A program made the translations under genes and the position numbers. From DATMER01 sp035556715 (GTDB taxonomy: Bacteria > Acidobacteriota > Thermoanaerobaculia > Multivoradales > UBA5704): a stretch of 64,000 nucleotides of DNA. Shown here in pieces: positions 46,911-55,096 of this stretch. Under the pieces are notes generated by a model, which searched no databases, had not been told where the DNA came from, and saw only the letters and a program-made list of their open reading frames with translations. How positions within the stretch are numbered: position 1 is the first letter of the stretch; each line of letters starts with the position of its first letter. The stretch lies in assembly GCA_035556715.1 (NCBI GenBank), contig DATMER010000009.1:1-64000 (forward strand), given 5' to 3'.

Positions 46911-47414
46911 ATGGCAGGCACTTGGACTCCGGAGCAGCTTGGGGTTTTCGAGGCGAAGGTCGAGGCCGCCCGCGCCGGGGACGTGGGCGAAGCGGCAAGC
47001 CTGCTCCGTTGGGTTGCCAAGTGCCTAGAGAACGGATGGCCGCTCCCCGAGCCGCTACGATGCTACCTAATCAACGCATTCCGCAAGATCACGAAAGATG
47101 ACAACCCCGGCGGCTTGCTAATACCTCCCCAACCTGTATTCAGGAACGTCGCGGAATTGAGCAAGATCATCAAGCACCTTGAGACTTACGACGCGAACGC
47201 GGCTCTCAATCTGAAGCCTCCACCCGGCCGAAAGCACACCAGGATGAAGACTGCCGCGGTAAGTCTAGTGCTGGACATGATGGTCGGTCATGAGATGGAG
47301 GGCGGGAAACGGCTAACGCAGGCAATCGAGGCAGTAGCCGACAAGATGGACGTTTCCGACAAAACTGTCAGCCGCGCCCGGAAATATGCCAAACGACTTA
47401 GGGACAACAAATAG
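46911..47414 (+). CDS. Element protein of unknown function with C-terminal HTH-like segment
   Basis: 167 residues, 4 nt after the integrase. The central part resembles phage/plasmid accessory proteins only in general composition. The C-terminal 40 residues (GGKRLTQAIEAVADKMDVSD then KTVSRARKYAK) look like a helix-turn-helix. It may regulate or replicate the element. No Shine-Dalgarno is visible; it may be coupled to the integrase. Confidence 0.6.
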   Translation: MAGTWTPEQLGVFEAKVEAARAGDVGEAASLLRWVAKCLENGWPLPEPLRCYLINAFRKITKDDNPGGLLIPPQPVFRNVAELSKIIKHLETYDANAALNLKPPPGRKHTRMKTAAVSLVLDMMVGHEMEGGKRLTQAIEAVADKMDVSDKTVSRARKYAKRLRDNK

Positions 47415-47504
47415 CCTGATTTGTTGTCAGTGACTCGCCCCAAACCATCGCGCCACAATAAGGCGCGCCGTCCCTCACGGCGCACAGCATAGGAGGCGCA
47501 TTGC

Positions 47505-47720
47505 ATGGCCGTTTCCCCGATCATCCGCCCGGCGCAAGCCGCCCGCCTGCTCGGCATCTCGCGAGCGACTCTCTACCGTTGGGAAGCCTCGGGCCGCCTG
47601 GCACCGCGGGTGATTCTCGGCCCGAATACGAGCGGTTGGCGGGAATCCGACCTGGAAGCTTTCATCGCCACCGCGCCTCGTGCAGGCCGGGAAGGGACGG
47701 AGCAGGGCAGCGGCACGTAG
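47505..47720 (+). CDS. AlpA/MerR-type excisionase or regulator
   Basis: 71 residues with a winged HTH of the excisionase group: RPAQAARLLGISRATLYRWEASGRL and the DLEAFI end. AGGAGG precedes the ATG. In P4-like elements AlpA-type proteins control integrase expression and excision. Short Gly/Thr tail. Confidence 0.8.
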   Translation: MAVSPIIRPAQAARLLGISRATLYRWEASGRLAPRVILGPNTSGWRESDLEAFIATAPRAGREGTEQGSGT

Positions 47721-48273
47721 GAAGCCTCCACGCGGGGGACAGATGGCAGCCGGACATCCGGCCCGATGAGGGAACCGCACAGCCGGCGAAAACCGCAGCA
47801 CTACAACCTCCCCGCTCCGCAAGAGCGACCATACCGCCGGTGGTGGGAGGAGCCCAGGGGTGAGGCGCAAGCCAAGGCGCGAAGGGGCGACCGGCCGGGA
47901 TGCTCGCATCTCAGAATGCATCGCGTCCGATCCGTGGCGAGAGCGCGGATTGTCTGACGACGGGGCCGGCTCCATACCGACGTCCGTTGCGGATCAGATC
48001 TCCCCCTTTTCACCCGGAAAGGCTCCGGGGGGAAGGGGGGTCTGTCCTCCTCTGAAACCTCACCACCCGCCGTGGCCTGGGAAGCAGCTCCGGACTCTCT
48101 GTTGAGAAGGAAAGAGGAGTGCGAGAGGATAGGCTTCCGGAGTCACGGAGCACGGAAGGCTACTGATGTTGGACGAAGGGAGCCGCGGAGACATGCAGAC
48201 CCACCACTGACGCCGAGCCCGGTGAGTCACTGAAGTCGGCAAGGAGACTCGGCAGAGACCTGGTGCTTTGCGG
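47721..48273. other. Element region without a clear gene
   Basis: Short frames exist on both strands but none has a start site or composition like a gene. No RNA family is recognised. It could hold an origin or cargo too short to call. Confidence 0.4.
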
Positions 48274-48552
48274 TTACCCGCTCCCGCTGCTTAGGACCTG
48301 CCTACCCAGGTCCGAGATGAAGACGAGGGTACCTCCGCCGAGCATCGATGACTTTCCGCTGGACATGCGAGACTCAAGGAGACCTTCCCTCCTGAGTAGG
48401 TCAAGCGCGGGAGAATCGTACTCATCTGTTGTTACGAAATTATACCCGCGCGGACTGCGCTCTGCTTGTTCGAGGAGCCAACGGGCGCGCCTTTTCCAAA
48501 GCTCGTTGTCGGCCAAACGCTTGTAAATGTCGGCAGGTTCCTCTTCTTTCAT
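48274..48552 (-). CDS. Small hypothetical protein
   Basis: 92 residues beginning MKEEEPADIYKRLADNELWKRRARWLLEQA, strongly helical and charged, then a segment rich in Ser/Gly. The frame is longer upstream but the charged start is more natural. No family is known. It is part of the tRNA-Arg element. Confidence 0.4.
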   Translation of the reverse strand: MKEEEPADIYKRLADNELWKRRARWLLEQAERSPRGYNFVTTDEYDSPALDLLRREGLLESRMSSGKSSMLGGGTLVFISDLGRQVLSSGSG

Positions 48553-48751
48553 GAGCCGCAATGATACGCCATGACGCCGGAGAGAACTGCTGCCCTTTCC
48601 GGAGGACGGCACTTTGCAGGCGGTCGGTTTGAAGAGGCGCTATCTCCTCCCCCCCGGCGCCGGCCCCCTCGCCGGACACGCCCCCCCTCCTCCGAAATCC
48701 GCCCCTCTGCAGCCTTTCGCCCCCCCTCATCTGGAAGTAGAATTTGCGCCC

Positions 48752-48964
48752 ATGGAGCCCCAGACATGGAAGCGCCTTCTAGTCCTGGTCGGTCTGCTCA
48801 TCCTTCTCTTTTGTCTTTGGCAGGTAAAGATGACACGGTATTGGTACGTGGGCGCCGGCGAGGGAATGTACCGGGCAGACCGATGGACCGGGGAGATTCT
48901 CTACGTCTATCGTGGCAGCGCCCATTGGGTCGAGATGCCGCCTCCCTGGCGAAGACCGAAGTAG
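48752..48964 (+). CDS. Small single-pass membrane protein
   Basis: 70 residues. One transmembrane helix (LLVLVGLLILLFCLW) near the N-terminus and a short Tyr/Trp-rich outer part (RYWYVGAGEGMYRADRWTGE). TAGAAT lies 8 nt before the ATG without a Shine-Dalgarno, again leaderless-like. Function unknown; cargo of the element. Confidence 0.5.
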   Translation: MEPQTWKRLLVLVGLLILLFCLWQVKMTRYWYVGAGEGMYRADRWTGEILYVYRGSAHWVEMPPPWRRPK

Positions 48965-49289
48965 CAACTTGCGCCCCCCGGCCCGCGGCGCCGGAAAATC
49001 GCCCCCTCAGCGCCTCTCTGAGCCACGCAGGACGGGAGCGGCGCGGGGAGCACGGCCGGCATTGAGATCGGGGCTCCCGTGACGTCCGGACGGGGCTCTC
49101 TGCCCTTTGCAATCTCCCCCTGACACTGAACCCGCTCCAAAACCTCCGATTCGGCCTGCCCGATGCCGTGGCGCCCCCCGGAGACCGTGACGAAATCCAC
49201 CTTTCACAGGGGGTACTGCCACTATCGTTCGACTCGCGGGGGGGAAGGGAGGCGGGGCGGCCCTGTTCGACGACCGTCCCGCCTCCGTG
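48965..49289. other. Non-coding stretch in the element
   Basis: GC-rich, no supported gene, no clear hairpin. It separates convergent cargo genes. Confidence 0.4.
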
Positions 49290-49706
49290 CTACTCGGTGA
49301 GGAGTGAGACTTCGGCGACCTTCAAAGGCTCCCCCTCGAACAGGGCGGACTCGGCCCAACGGGCGAAGCGGTCAAAGGCTTCCTTCCGCCGTCGATCCCG
49401 CACCGTCTCGGCAAGCACGAGCGGACTGACTTCATCGTCCACGGGCGCGGCGGCAGCCGCTTTGATGTCCTTGACACCCTTCCCGAAGACCTTCCGGAAC
49501 CGCTTCAGCTCCCGGTGATGGTCAACCACGTACCGGACGCAGAACAGGAAGAACTCCGGCACGTCCATGTCCTTGCCGATACACCGTGCCGCCATCCGGA
49601 GCGCGTACTGGTGGAACGTGTCATGGACCTTCACGCAGTACGTCTCGGGCTTGTAGAAGCCCACGGGGGCCAGTTGCTTCTCCCGGGCGGTATGAGCCCA
49701 GCTCAT
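49290..49706 (-). CDS. Hypothetical protein of the element (second gene of a pair)
   Basis: 138 residues, mixed helix, rich in Arg and Ala: YCVKVHDTFHQYALRMAARC then VPEFFLFCVRYVVDHHRELK. Start overlaps the previous gene by 4 nt (ATGA), so the two are co-translated. No family is recognised. Confidence 0.5.
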   Translation of the reverse strand: MSWAHTAREKQLAPVGFYKPETYCVKVHDTFHQYALRMAARCIGKDMDVPEFFLFCVRYVVDHHRELKRFRKVFGKGVKDIKAAAAAPVDDEVSPLVLAETVRDRRRKEAFDRFARWAESALFEGEPLKVAEVSLLTE

Positions 49707-50044
49707 CGCCTGCCCTTCCGCTGGCGCTTCTGCCAGTCGCGGACAAGGCTCCCCGGAGTCTCCGCGACAGCTTGCCGTAGAAGGTCGTCCAAGGGGTCAA
49801 TGTGGTCCGTCCGTGCGCACTCGATCGAGCCGCGCAGGGAGAACGTGAGGCTCTCCGGGATCTCGCCGGTTCCCATGGCTTCCGCGTCCGGCGGATCGGG
49901 GAGACGGGAGTAGGCCAGCTCCAGGAAGAACTCAACGAACCAGAGCAGCTCCAGGACGCGCCGGAGGTCGCTCTGGGCGTCTTCCTCTCCGGGGGTGACG
50001 GGTGGGACGGGCGGCGGGGTAGACTGCGGGGTTAGCTCGGGCAT
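49703..50044 (-). CDS. Hypothetical protein of the element (first gene of a pair)
   Basis: 113 residues. A Pro-rich N-terminus (MPELTPQSTPPPVPPVTPGE) is followed by a helical part (DLRRVLELLWFVEFFLELAY). ATG 50044 has AAGGAG about 9 nt upstream. Overlaps the next gene. Function unknown. The 290-bp stretch to the tRNA contains the arm-type repeat and no other gene. Confidence 0.5.
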   Translation of the reverse strand: MPELTPQSTPPPVPPVTPGEEDAQSDLRRVLELLWFVEFFLELAYSRLPDPPDAEAMGTGEIPESLTFSLRGSIECARTDHIDPLDDLLRQAVAETPGSLVRDWQKRQRKGRR

Positions 50045-50244
50045 GGGAGTGCGCTCCTTTGCTCGGGTCAGGTCCGGCGGGGTGTTTCCGGCACTCCGTC
50101 GGGCCGTCTGGTTGGTCCGCTCCCCACCATGGGGAGACGGAAGTAGAACCCGGCGCCACGACGGCGCCGATCGTCTTTTGGAGGGGAGGCGAAACGAGGG
50201 AAACAGGACCGGGCCGGCCGGGCTGGAAAACGCAGGAAGCGCGT

Positions 50245-50270
50245 GCGCCAGTGGTCCTCCAGTGGTCCTT
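50245..50270 (+). repeat. Right arm-type repeat of the element
   Basis: Second copy of the tandem AGTGGTCCTY pair, 68 bp from the att core. One base differs from the copy at 45608. Confidence 0.65.
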
Positions 50271-50337
50271 GAGCAGAAAGGAGCCACGGAGCCAGATTGG
50301 GGCCTGACTGTAACTAGCTGATTTTAGGGGGGTTAGT

Positions 50338-50387
50338 TGGTGCAGCCAGGAGGAGTCGAACCCCCAACCTACAGATCCGTAGTCTGT
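50338..50387. repeat. Right attachment site (attR) inside tRNA-Arg
   Basis: 50 bp identical to attL at 45447. It restores the 3' half of the tRNA, so integration left the tRNA functional. Distance between the two cores is 4.9 kb. Confidence 0.93.
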
Positions 50388-50414
50388 CGCTCTATCCAGT
50401 TGAGCTATGGCTGC
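50338..50414 (-). tRNA. tRNA-Arg (anticodon ACG)
   Basis: Full cloverleaf of 77 nt including an encoded CCA. Acceptor GCAGCCA/TGGCTGC, anticodon stem ACAGA/TCTGT with loop CTACGGA (anticodon ACG), T-loop TTCGACT. It is the integration site of the neighbouring element and is still intact. Confidence 0.97.
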
Positions 50415-50535
50415 ACGAGGTACTGCCGGCCTGGGCCGTCGTGCGGAGTCGGGATTTTAGGGCAAGCCGCGCTGGAGCGCAACCCCCTTCCCGCCGAGGG
50501 GTAGAACGCCGGGAGCGGGGCGGGGATTCCCGCCC

Positions 50536-51345
50536 CTACTCGATCAGCCCCGTCGTCGGCGAAGAAGCCGAGGCGTAGAGCTTCCTCGGGATCCTTCCGG
50601 CGTTGGCGGCGAGCCAGCCGGCTTCTACCGCCAGCTTCATGGCCCGGGCCATGCGGATGGGGTCCTTGGCTTCGGCTACGGCGGTGTTCATGAGGACTCC
50701 GTGGGCTCCCAGCTCCATGGCCAGGGCGGCGTCGCTGGCGGTGCCGACTCCGGCGTCCACGATGACGGGGACTTTCGCCTGCTCCAGAATGATGCGGAGG
50801 TTGGCGGGGTTGCGGATGCCCATGCCGGAGCCGATGGGGGCTCCGAGGGGCATCACGGCGGCGGCTCCCAGCTCTTCCAGCTTGCGGCAGACCACGGGGT
50901 CGTCGTTCGTGTAGGGGAGGACGATGAAGCCTTCTTTCACCAGGACTTCCGTGGCCCGGAGGAGCTCTACGTTGTCCGGGAAGAGGGTCTTCGGGTCTCC
51001 GATGACTTCCAGCTTCACCCAGTCCCAGCCTCCCAGCTCCCGGGCCAGACGGGCGGTGCGGATGGCATCGTCCGCGGTGTAGCAGCCGGCGGTGTTCGGG
51101 AGGAGGAGGTAGCGCTTCGGGTCCACGAAGTCCAGGAGCGAGCCCTTGCCGCGGTCGTCCAGGTTCACCCGGCGGAGCGCTACCGTCACCACCTCGGTGC
51201 CCGAGGCTTCCAGGGCGGTGGCCATGGTCTCGAAGTCGGGGTACTTGCCGGTCCCCAGGAACAGGCGGGAGCGGAAGGTCCGGCCCGCGATGGTCAAGGG
51301 CTCGATTTCGAGAGCAGGGGCAACAGGGGCGTACGTCGTCGTCAT
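50536..51345 (-). CDS. thiG: Thiazole synthase ThiG
   Basis: Forms the thiazole ring of thiamine from DXP, dehydroglycine and ThiS thiocarboxylate. 269 residues. Motifs: SRLFLGTGKYPDFETM, the Schiff-base Lys region VKLEVIGD, PLGAPIGSGMGI and PVIVDAGVGTASDAA, all typical of ThiG. ATG 51345 is chosen over 51357 because the conserved core starts soon after and GAGAGG lies upstream. No TPP riboswitch is seen. Last gene of the pan-thi cluster. Confidence 0.96.
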   Translation of the reverse strand: MTTTYAPVAPALEIEPLTIAGRTFRSRLFLGTGKYPDFETMATALEASGTEVVTVALRRVNLDDRGKGSLLDFVDPKRYLLLPNTAGCYTADDAIRTARLARELGGWDWVKLEVIGDPKTLFPDNVELLRATEVLVKEGFIVLPYTNDDPVVCRKLEELGAAAVMPLGAPIGSGMGIRNPANLRIILEQAKVPVIVDAGVGTASDAALAMELGAHGVLMNTAVAEAKDPIRMARAMKLAVEAGWLAANAGRIPRKLYASASSPTTGLIE

Positions 51346-51358
51346 GGTACCTCTCATC

Positions 51359-51847
51359 CTAACAGGGGGTCAGACCCCTCTCTGCGTTGAAGCGCGCCGG
51401 GGCGTCCGACTTGCGGAGACGGACGAGGTGGACCGGCCGCTCCGAGGTGATGCAGACACAGTTCGGAGCCGGCGGGGCTTCCAGGAGGTCTACCACCAGC
51501 TCGCCTCCGGCCTCCGCGGCCGAGCGGATCGTCACCCTCGAGACGCAGGGCTGGTTCTCCATGGCCGCCACGATCACCATCTCCTGGCCGAAGTCCACGG
51601 ACGGGGCCGCCTCCGGGAGCCCGAGCTCTCTCCAGGTCGCGTTCAGGGCGGCCTGGTCCCGGATCACCTCCTTCACCGTCCCCCCGCTCCCGCCAGGGAT
51701 CGACTGCTGAACGATCGTGGTCAGCTCCATCGTTGCCGGCTCCTTGCCCTGAGGCTCGGTCGTGGTCTTGCTTCCAGGATTGCTCCCCTCGCAGGAGGCC
51801 GCGGTCAACACGATCGCGGCCAGCAGGAGACCCAGGGTTCGTTTCAT
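51359..51847 (-). CDS. PrcB-like lipoprotein
   Basis: 162 residues with a lipoprotein signal (LTAASC, Cys 19). The C-terminal part (WRELGLPEAAPSVDFGQEMV...GGELVVDLLEA) matches the PrcB C-terminal domain, found in a spirochaete protease complex and many lipoproteins. The start overlaps the panD stop by 4 nt. Its function among coenzyme biosynthesis genes is unclear. Confidence 0.7.
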   Translation of the reverse strand: MKRTLGLLLAAIVLTAASCEGSNPGSKTTTEPQGKEPATMELTTIVQQSIPGGSGGTVKEVIRDQAALNATWRELGLPEAAPSVDFGQEMVIVAAMENQPCVSRVTIRSAAEAGGELVVDLLEAPPAPNCVCITSERPVHLVRLRKSDAPARFNAERGLTPC

Positions 51848-52248
51848 ACCACCTCCGCGAGCTCCTCCTCGACCAGCGCCAGGGGCGTCAGCACCGGCGG
51901 GGGAATCCTCTGGTTCTTCTCGTCCACGTAGACCAGGGACGGCTTGTGATTCCTCGACTCGGAATCCTCGTAGACCGCGTAGGTCGCGAGGATCACGATG
52001 TCCCCGGTGCCCGCCTTGTGGGCCGCGGCTCCGTTGATCACGATCTCTCCCTTGCCCGGCGTGCCCGGGATCGCGTAGGTCGCGAAACGCTCGCCGTTGG
52101 TCACGTTGTAGATCTCCACCCGCTCGAACTCCAGCAGGTCCGCCGCTTCCATCAGGAGAGGGTCGATCGTGACCGACCCGCGATATTGAAGATTGGCGTC
52201 CGTCACGGTCGCCCGGTGGATCTTGGACTTCAACAGGGTTCGTTGCAT
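51844..52248 (-). CDS. panD: Aspartate 1-decarboxylase PanD
   Basis: Makes beta-alanine for pantothenate. 134 residues; self-cleavage site G24-S25 in YRGSVTID generates the pyruvoyl cofactor. Other motifs: INGAAAHKAGTGDIVI. Encoded 27 nt after panC, overlaps the lipoprotein start. Confidence 0.97.
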   Translation of the reverse strand: MQRTLLKSKIHRATVTDANLQYRGSVTIDPLLMEAADLLEFERVEIYNVTNGERFATYAIPGTPGKGEIVINGAAAHKAGTGDIVILATYAVYEDSESRNHKPSLVYVDEKNQRIPPPVLTPLALVEEELAEVV

Positions 52249-52275
52249 CGTCGTTCCTCGAATGGCGGCGATGGC

Positions 52276-53136
52276 TCAGCCTTCGACCGCCAGTTGCAGG
52301 TTGTCGATCAGTCTGGTCCCCCCGACTCGCACGGCCAGGGGGAGCACCAGCCGGCCTCGAAGCGTCTCCACCGGCTGAAAGGTCTCCGCATCGACCACCT
52401 CGGCATATTCAACACGCGCGAGGGGCTCGGAATTCAGGGTTTCGGACAAAATGCGCCGGATCTCGTCCCCGCGCCGCTCGCCCGCCTCGATCGCCGACCC
52501 GGCAGCCCGGAGCGAGCGATGCAGGACCGTTGCCGCCTTTCGTTCTTCGGGAGAGAGGTAGGCGTTGCGCGAGGACATGGCCAAGCCGTCCTCCTCGCGG
52601 ATCGTGGGCGCGGGGATGATCTCGATAGGGAAGTGGAGGTCCCGGACCAGCCGGCGGATCACCGCGAGTTGCTGGGCGTCCTTCTCGCCGAAGACCGCCA
52701 CGTCCGGCTGCACCAGGTTGAAGAGGACCGCCACCACCGTGGCCACTCCCCGGAAATGACCGGGCCGGCACACCCCCTCGAGCGTCCCGGAAGGGTTGCC
52801 GAGGTCCACGTAGACGGTGTGGCCGGATGGATAGATGGTCTCCACGTCCGGCAGGAAGAGGAGATCGCAGCCGACCGCGGCGAGCATGCCCGCGTCCTTC
52901 TCCGGCTGGCGGGGGTAGCGCCCGAAGTCCTCGTTCGGCCCGAACTGGGCCGGGTTCACGAAGACGGAGGCGACGACCCGGTCCGCATGCTGCCGGGCGA
53001 GCTCCACCAGGGACAGATGCCCCTCGTGGAGCGCGCCCATGGTCGGGACGAACCCGATCCGCTCCCCTTCCTTTCGCCAGCGAGCCATGCCGCCGACACT
53101 GCGGCGGAGCTCTTCCGCGGTCCGGACCTGGAGCAT
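52276..53136 (-). CDS. panC: Pantothenate synthetase PanC
   Basis: Joins pantoate and beta-alanine with ATP. 286 residues, with FVPTMGALHEGHLSL (nucleotide-binding HIGH-like), VFVNPAQFGPNEDF, EKDAQQLAVI and MSSRNAYLS. 3 nt after panB, so part of one operon panB-panC-panD. Confidence 0.97.
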   Translation of the reverse strand: MLQVRTAEELRRSVGGMARWRKEGERIGFVPTMGALHEGHLSLVELARQHADRVVASVFVNPAQFGPNEDFGRYPRQPEKDAGMLAAVGCDLLFLPDVETIYPSGHTVYVDLGNPSGTLEGVCRPGHFRGVATVVAVLFNLVQPDVAVFGEKDAQQLAVIRRLVRDLHFPIEIIPAPTIREEDGLAMSSRNAYLSPEERKAATVLHRSLRAAGSAIEAGERRGDEIRRILSETLNSEPLARVEYAEVVDAETFQPVETLRGRLVLPLAVRVGGTRLIDNLQLAVEG

Positions 53137-53139
53137 GGC

Positions 53140-53988
53140 CTAACCGTAGACCTTGCCCACCGTCTCCCCGGCGGGACGGGCAGCGCCGTAGCTCTCGTCC
53201 GGAGCCGGGAAGCGGCCGTTCCGGACATCATCGGCGAAGCGGGCGATCGCCTCGCGGGAGGCATGGCCCAGCTCCGCGTACCGGCGCACGAAGCGCGGCG
53301 CGATCCGCTCTTCCAGACCCAGGAGGTCGTGGTAGACCAGCACCTGCCCGTCGCAGTGCGCACCGGCGCCGATGCCGATGGTCGGGATCTCCAGGCGGTC
53401 GGAGATCTCGGCGGCCAGGTCGGTCGGGACGCACTCCAGGACCAGGGAGAAGGCTCCAACCTCCTCCAGCTCCAGGGCCGCGGCGAGGATCGCCTCCTTC
53501 GCCTTGTCGTCCCGCCCCTGGACCTTGAACCCGCCCAGGCGGTGGAGCGACTGCGGGGTGAGCCCGAGGTGGGCCATGACCGGGATTTCCGCGGCAACCA
53601 GGGCGGCGACCACGTCCGTCCGCGCCCCCTCGATCTTGACCGCCTGCGCTCCGGACTCCTTGACGAAGCGGATGGCGCTGGCCACGGCCTGCTCCGGTCC
53701 GAGATGGAAGGAGCCGTAGGGCATGTCGGCCACGAGCAGGGCGCGCTTGACCCCCCGCCGGACCGCCCGGGTGTGGTGGATCATCTCGTCCAGGGTCACG
53801 GACAGGGTGTCCGGATGGCCCAGGACGACCATGGCCAGCGAGTCGCCGACCAGGATGATGTCGACTCCCGCGGCATCGGCCGTTTTGCCTTGCGGGAAGT
53901 CGTACGCGGTAATCATGACCAGGTGGTCCCCCCTCCGCGGCGCCGCCGCGACCCAGGGGACCGTGACACTCTTCGCCTCGCCCGCCAT
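53140..53988 (-). CDS. panB: 3-methyl-2-oxobutanoate hydroxymethyltransferase PanB
   Basis: First committed step of pantothenate synthesis, transferring a hydroxymethyl group to alpha-ketoisovalerate. 282 residues with MITAYDFPQGKTADAAGVD, ILVGDSLAMVVLGH, ADMPYGSF, GLTPQSLHRLGGFKVQGR and the IGIGAGAHCDGQVLVYHD motif. AAAGGAGG lies 5 nt before the ATG. Head of the pan operon. Confidence 0.97.
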   Translation of the reverse strand: MAGEAKSVTVPWVAAAPRRGDHLVMITAYDFPQGKTADAAGVDIILVGDSLAMVVLGHPDTLSVTLDEMIHHTRAVRRGVKRALLVADMPYGSFHLGPEQAVASAIRFVKESGAQAVKIEGARTDVVAALVAAEIPVMAHLGLTPQSLHRLGGFKVQGRDDKAKEAILAAALELEEVGAFSLVLECVPTDLAAEISDRLEIPTIGIGAGAHCDGQVLVYHDLLGLEERIAPRFVRRYAELGHASREAIARFADDVRNGRFPAPDESYGAARPAGETVGKVYG

Positions 53989-54282
53989 GGGGCCTCCTTT
54001 CGTTTCAGGACCAAGATCAGGACCGAAAAGCGAAAAGCCCTTCCGCTCGGAAGCGACGGAAAGGCTTGGGGCGGGCCTACGGTTTCACGGTCCGCAAGGC
54101 TTCCGCGAGGTAACTGTCCTCCTGGGGAGGATCAGGCCCTCGCCACCCGCGGTCGCGCCGTAGGGGGGCGCTGTGACCGTCTCGGTCCCAGCCATCGGGA
54201 TCCAAGCGGTGCGGCCAAGTCCCGGTGGGACTGGCCGGCTCAAGAATACTCGGGATTGGCCGCGGGGATCAACTGCCCGGAG
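53989..54282. other. Intergenic region upstream of panB
   Basis: No gene is supported. It should contain the pan operon promoter. An imperfect hairpin (CCTTCCGCT then AGCGACGGAAAGG) lies at about 54038-54065. Confidence 0.4.
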
Positions 54283-54443
54283 GCCCTCACCCCCTTCCCC
54301 TCTCCCGCTCCGCCCGAGCACACCCGCCCCGGGCGAGGGGCGCCACCACCCGCCCAAAACAAAAGCTAATCTGAGCAAGTCTCCCCCTCTCCCGGGGCGG
54401 GTGTGCTTGGGCGGAGCGGGAGAGGGGGTCGGGGGGTGAGGGC
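54283..54443. repeat. Large imperfect inverted repeat
   Basis: 54283-54333 and 54391-54443 are complementary over about 50 bp with few mismatches (for example CTCTCCCGCTCCGCCC against GGGCGGAGCGGGAGAG), around a 57-bp loop. The hairpin lies just after the kinase stop and would form a strong terminator or be a short mobile palindrome. Confidence 0.8.
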
Positions 54444-54445
54444 TC

Positions 54446-55096
54446 TTACCGCGAAGCGCCGAGAGGCTGGAAGTACTCGGTCCCCTTGATGGGCTTCGCG
54501 AGGCGGTTCAACAGCTCGTCGAAGTCCTCGGGGCGCTGGGGGAAGTTCAGATGCCGGGTGTCCACGACCAGCAGCGGGGACCGGTCGTAGTAGTGGTAAT
54601 AGTGGTTGTAGGCGTCGATCAGCTCGGAGAGGTACTCCCCGGAGATCGTCCTCTCCACGTTGCGCGCCCGGCGCCGGATCCGCTCCATGCAGGTGTCCAC
54701 GTCCGCGACCAGGTAGAGCACGAGGTCGGGCACCGGGATCTGCGGCTCCAGAAGGGCGTAGAGCTTGTCGAAGAGCATCAGTTCGTCGTCCGACAGGTTC
54801 AGGTAGGCGAAGATCCGGTTCTTCCAGAAGGTGTAGTCGGAGATCAGGAGCCGGTCGAACAGCTCCCGCTGGGAGATCGCCTGCTGCTGCTTGTAGCGGG
54901 AGAGCAGGAAGTAGAGCTCGGTCTGGAAGGCGGCGCCCGGCCGGTCCTGGTAGAAATCGCCGAGGAACGGGTTGTCCACGTCCTCCAGGATCTTCACCCC
55001 CTCGAAGCGGCGGGTGAGCATCTCCACGAGGGTGGTCTTGCCCACCCCGATGGGGCCGTCCACCGCCAGGTAGTGGAAACCGAGGTCGGGCTTCAA
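54446..55096 (-). CDS. Deoxynucleoside kinase
   Basis: Phosphorylates deoxynucleosides for salvage. 216 residues from TTG 55096, which overlaps the mqnE stop (TTGA). P-loop GPIGVGKTTL, the substrate motif LISDYTFWKN, and the lid RIRRRARNVER fit the dAdo/dGuo kinase group. The link to menaquinone synthesis is probably only positional, although the futalosine pathway does recycle a nucleoside. Confidence 0.85.
   Translation of the reverse strand: MKPDLGFHYLAVDGPIGVGKTTLVEMLTRRFEGVKILEDVDNPFLGDFYQDRPGAAFQTELYFLLSRYKQQQAISQRELFDRLLISDYTFWKNRIFAYLNLSDDELMLFDKLYALLEPQIPVPDLVLYLVADVDTCMERIRRRARNVERTISGEYLSELIDAYNHYYHYYDRSPLLVVDTRHLNFPQRPEDFDELLNRLAKPIKGTEYFQPLGASR

Noticed and set aside
50388..51359. 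TPP riboswitch upstream of thiG
   Set aside because: thiG is last in an operon and no conserved CUGAGA-type core is visible near its start.
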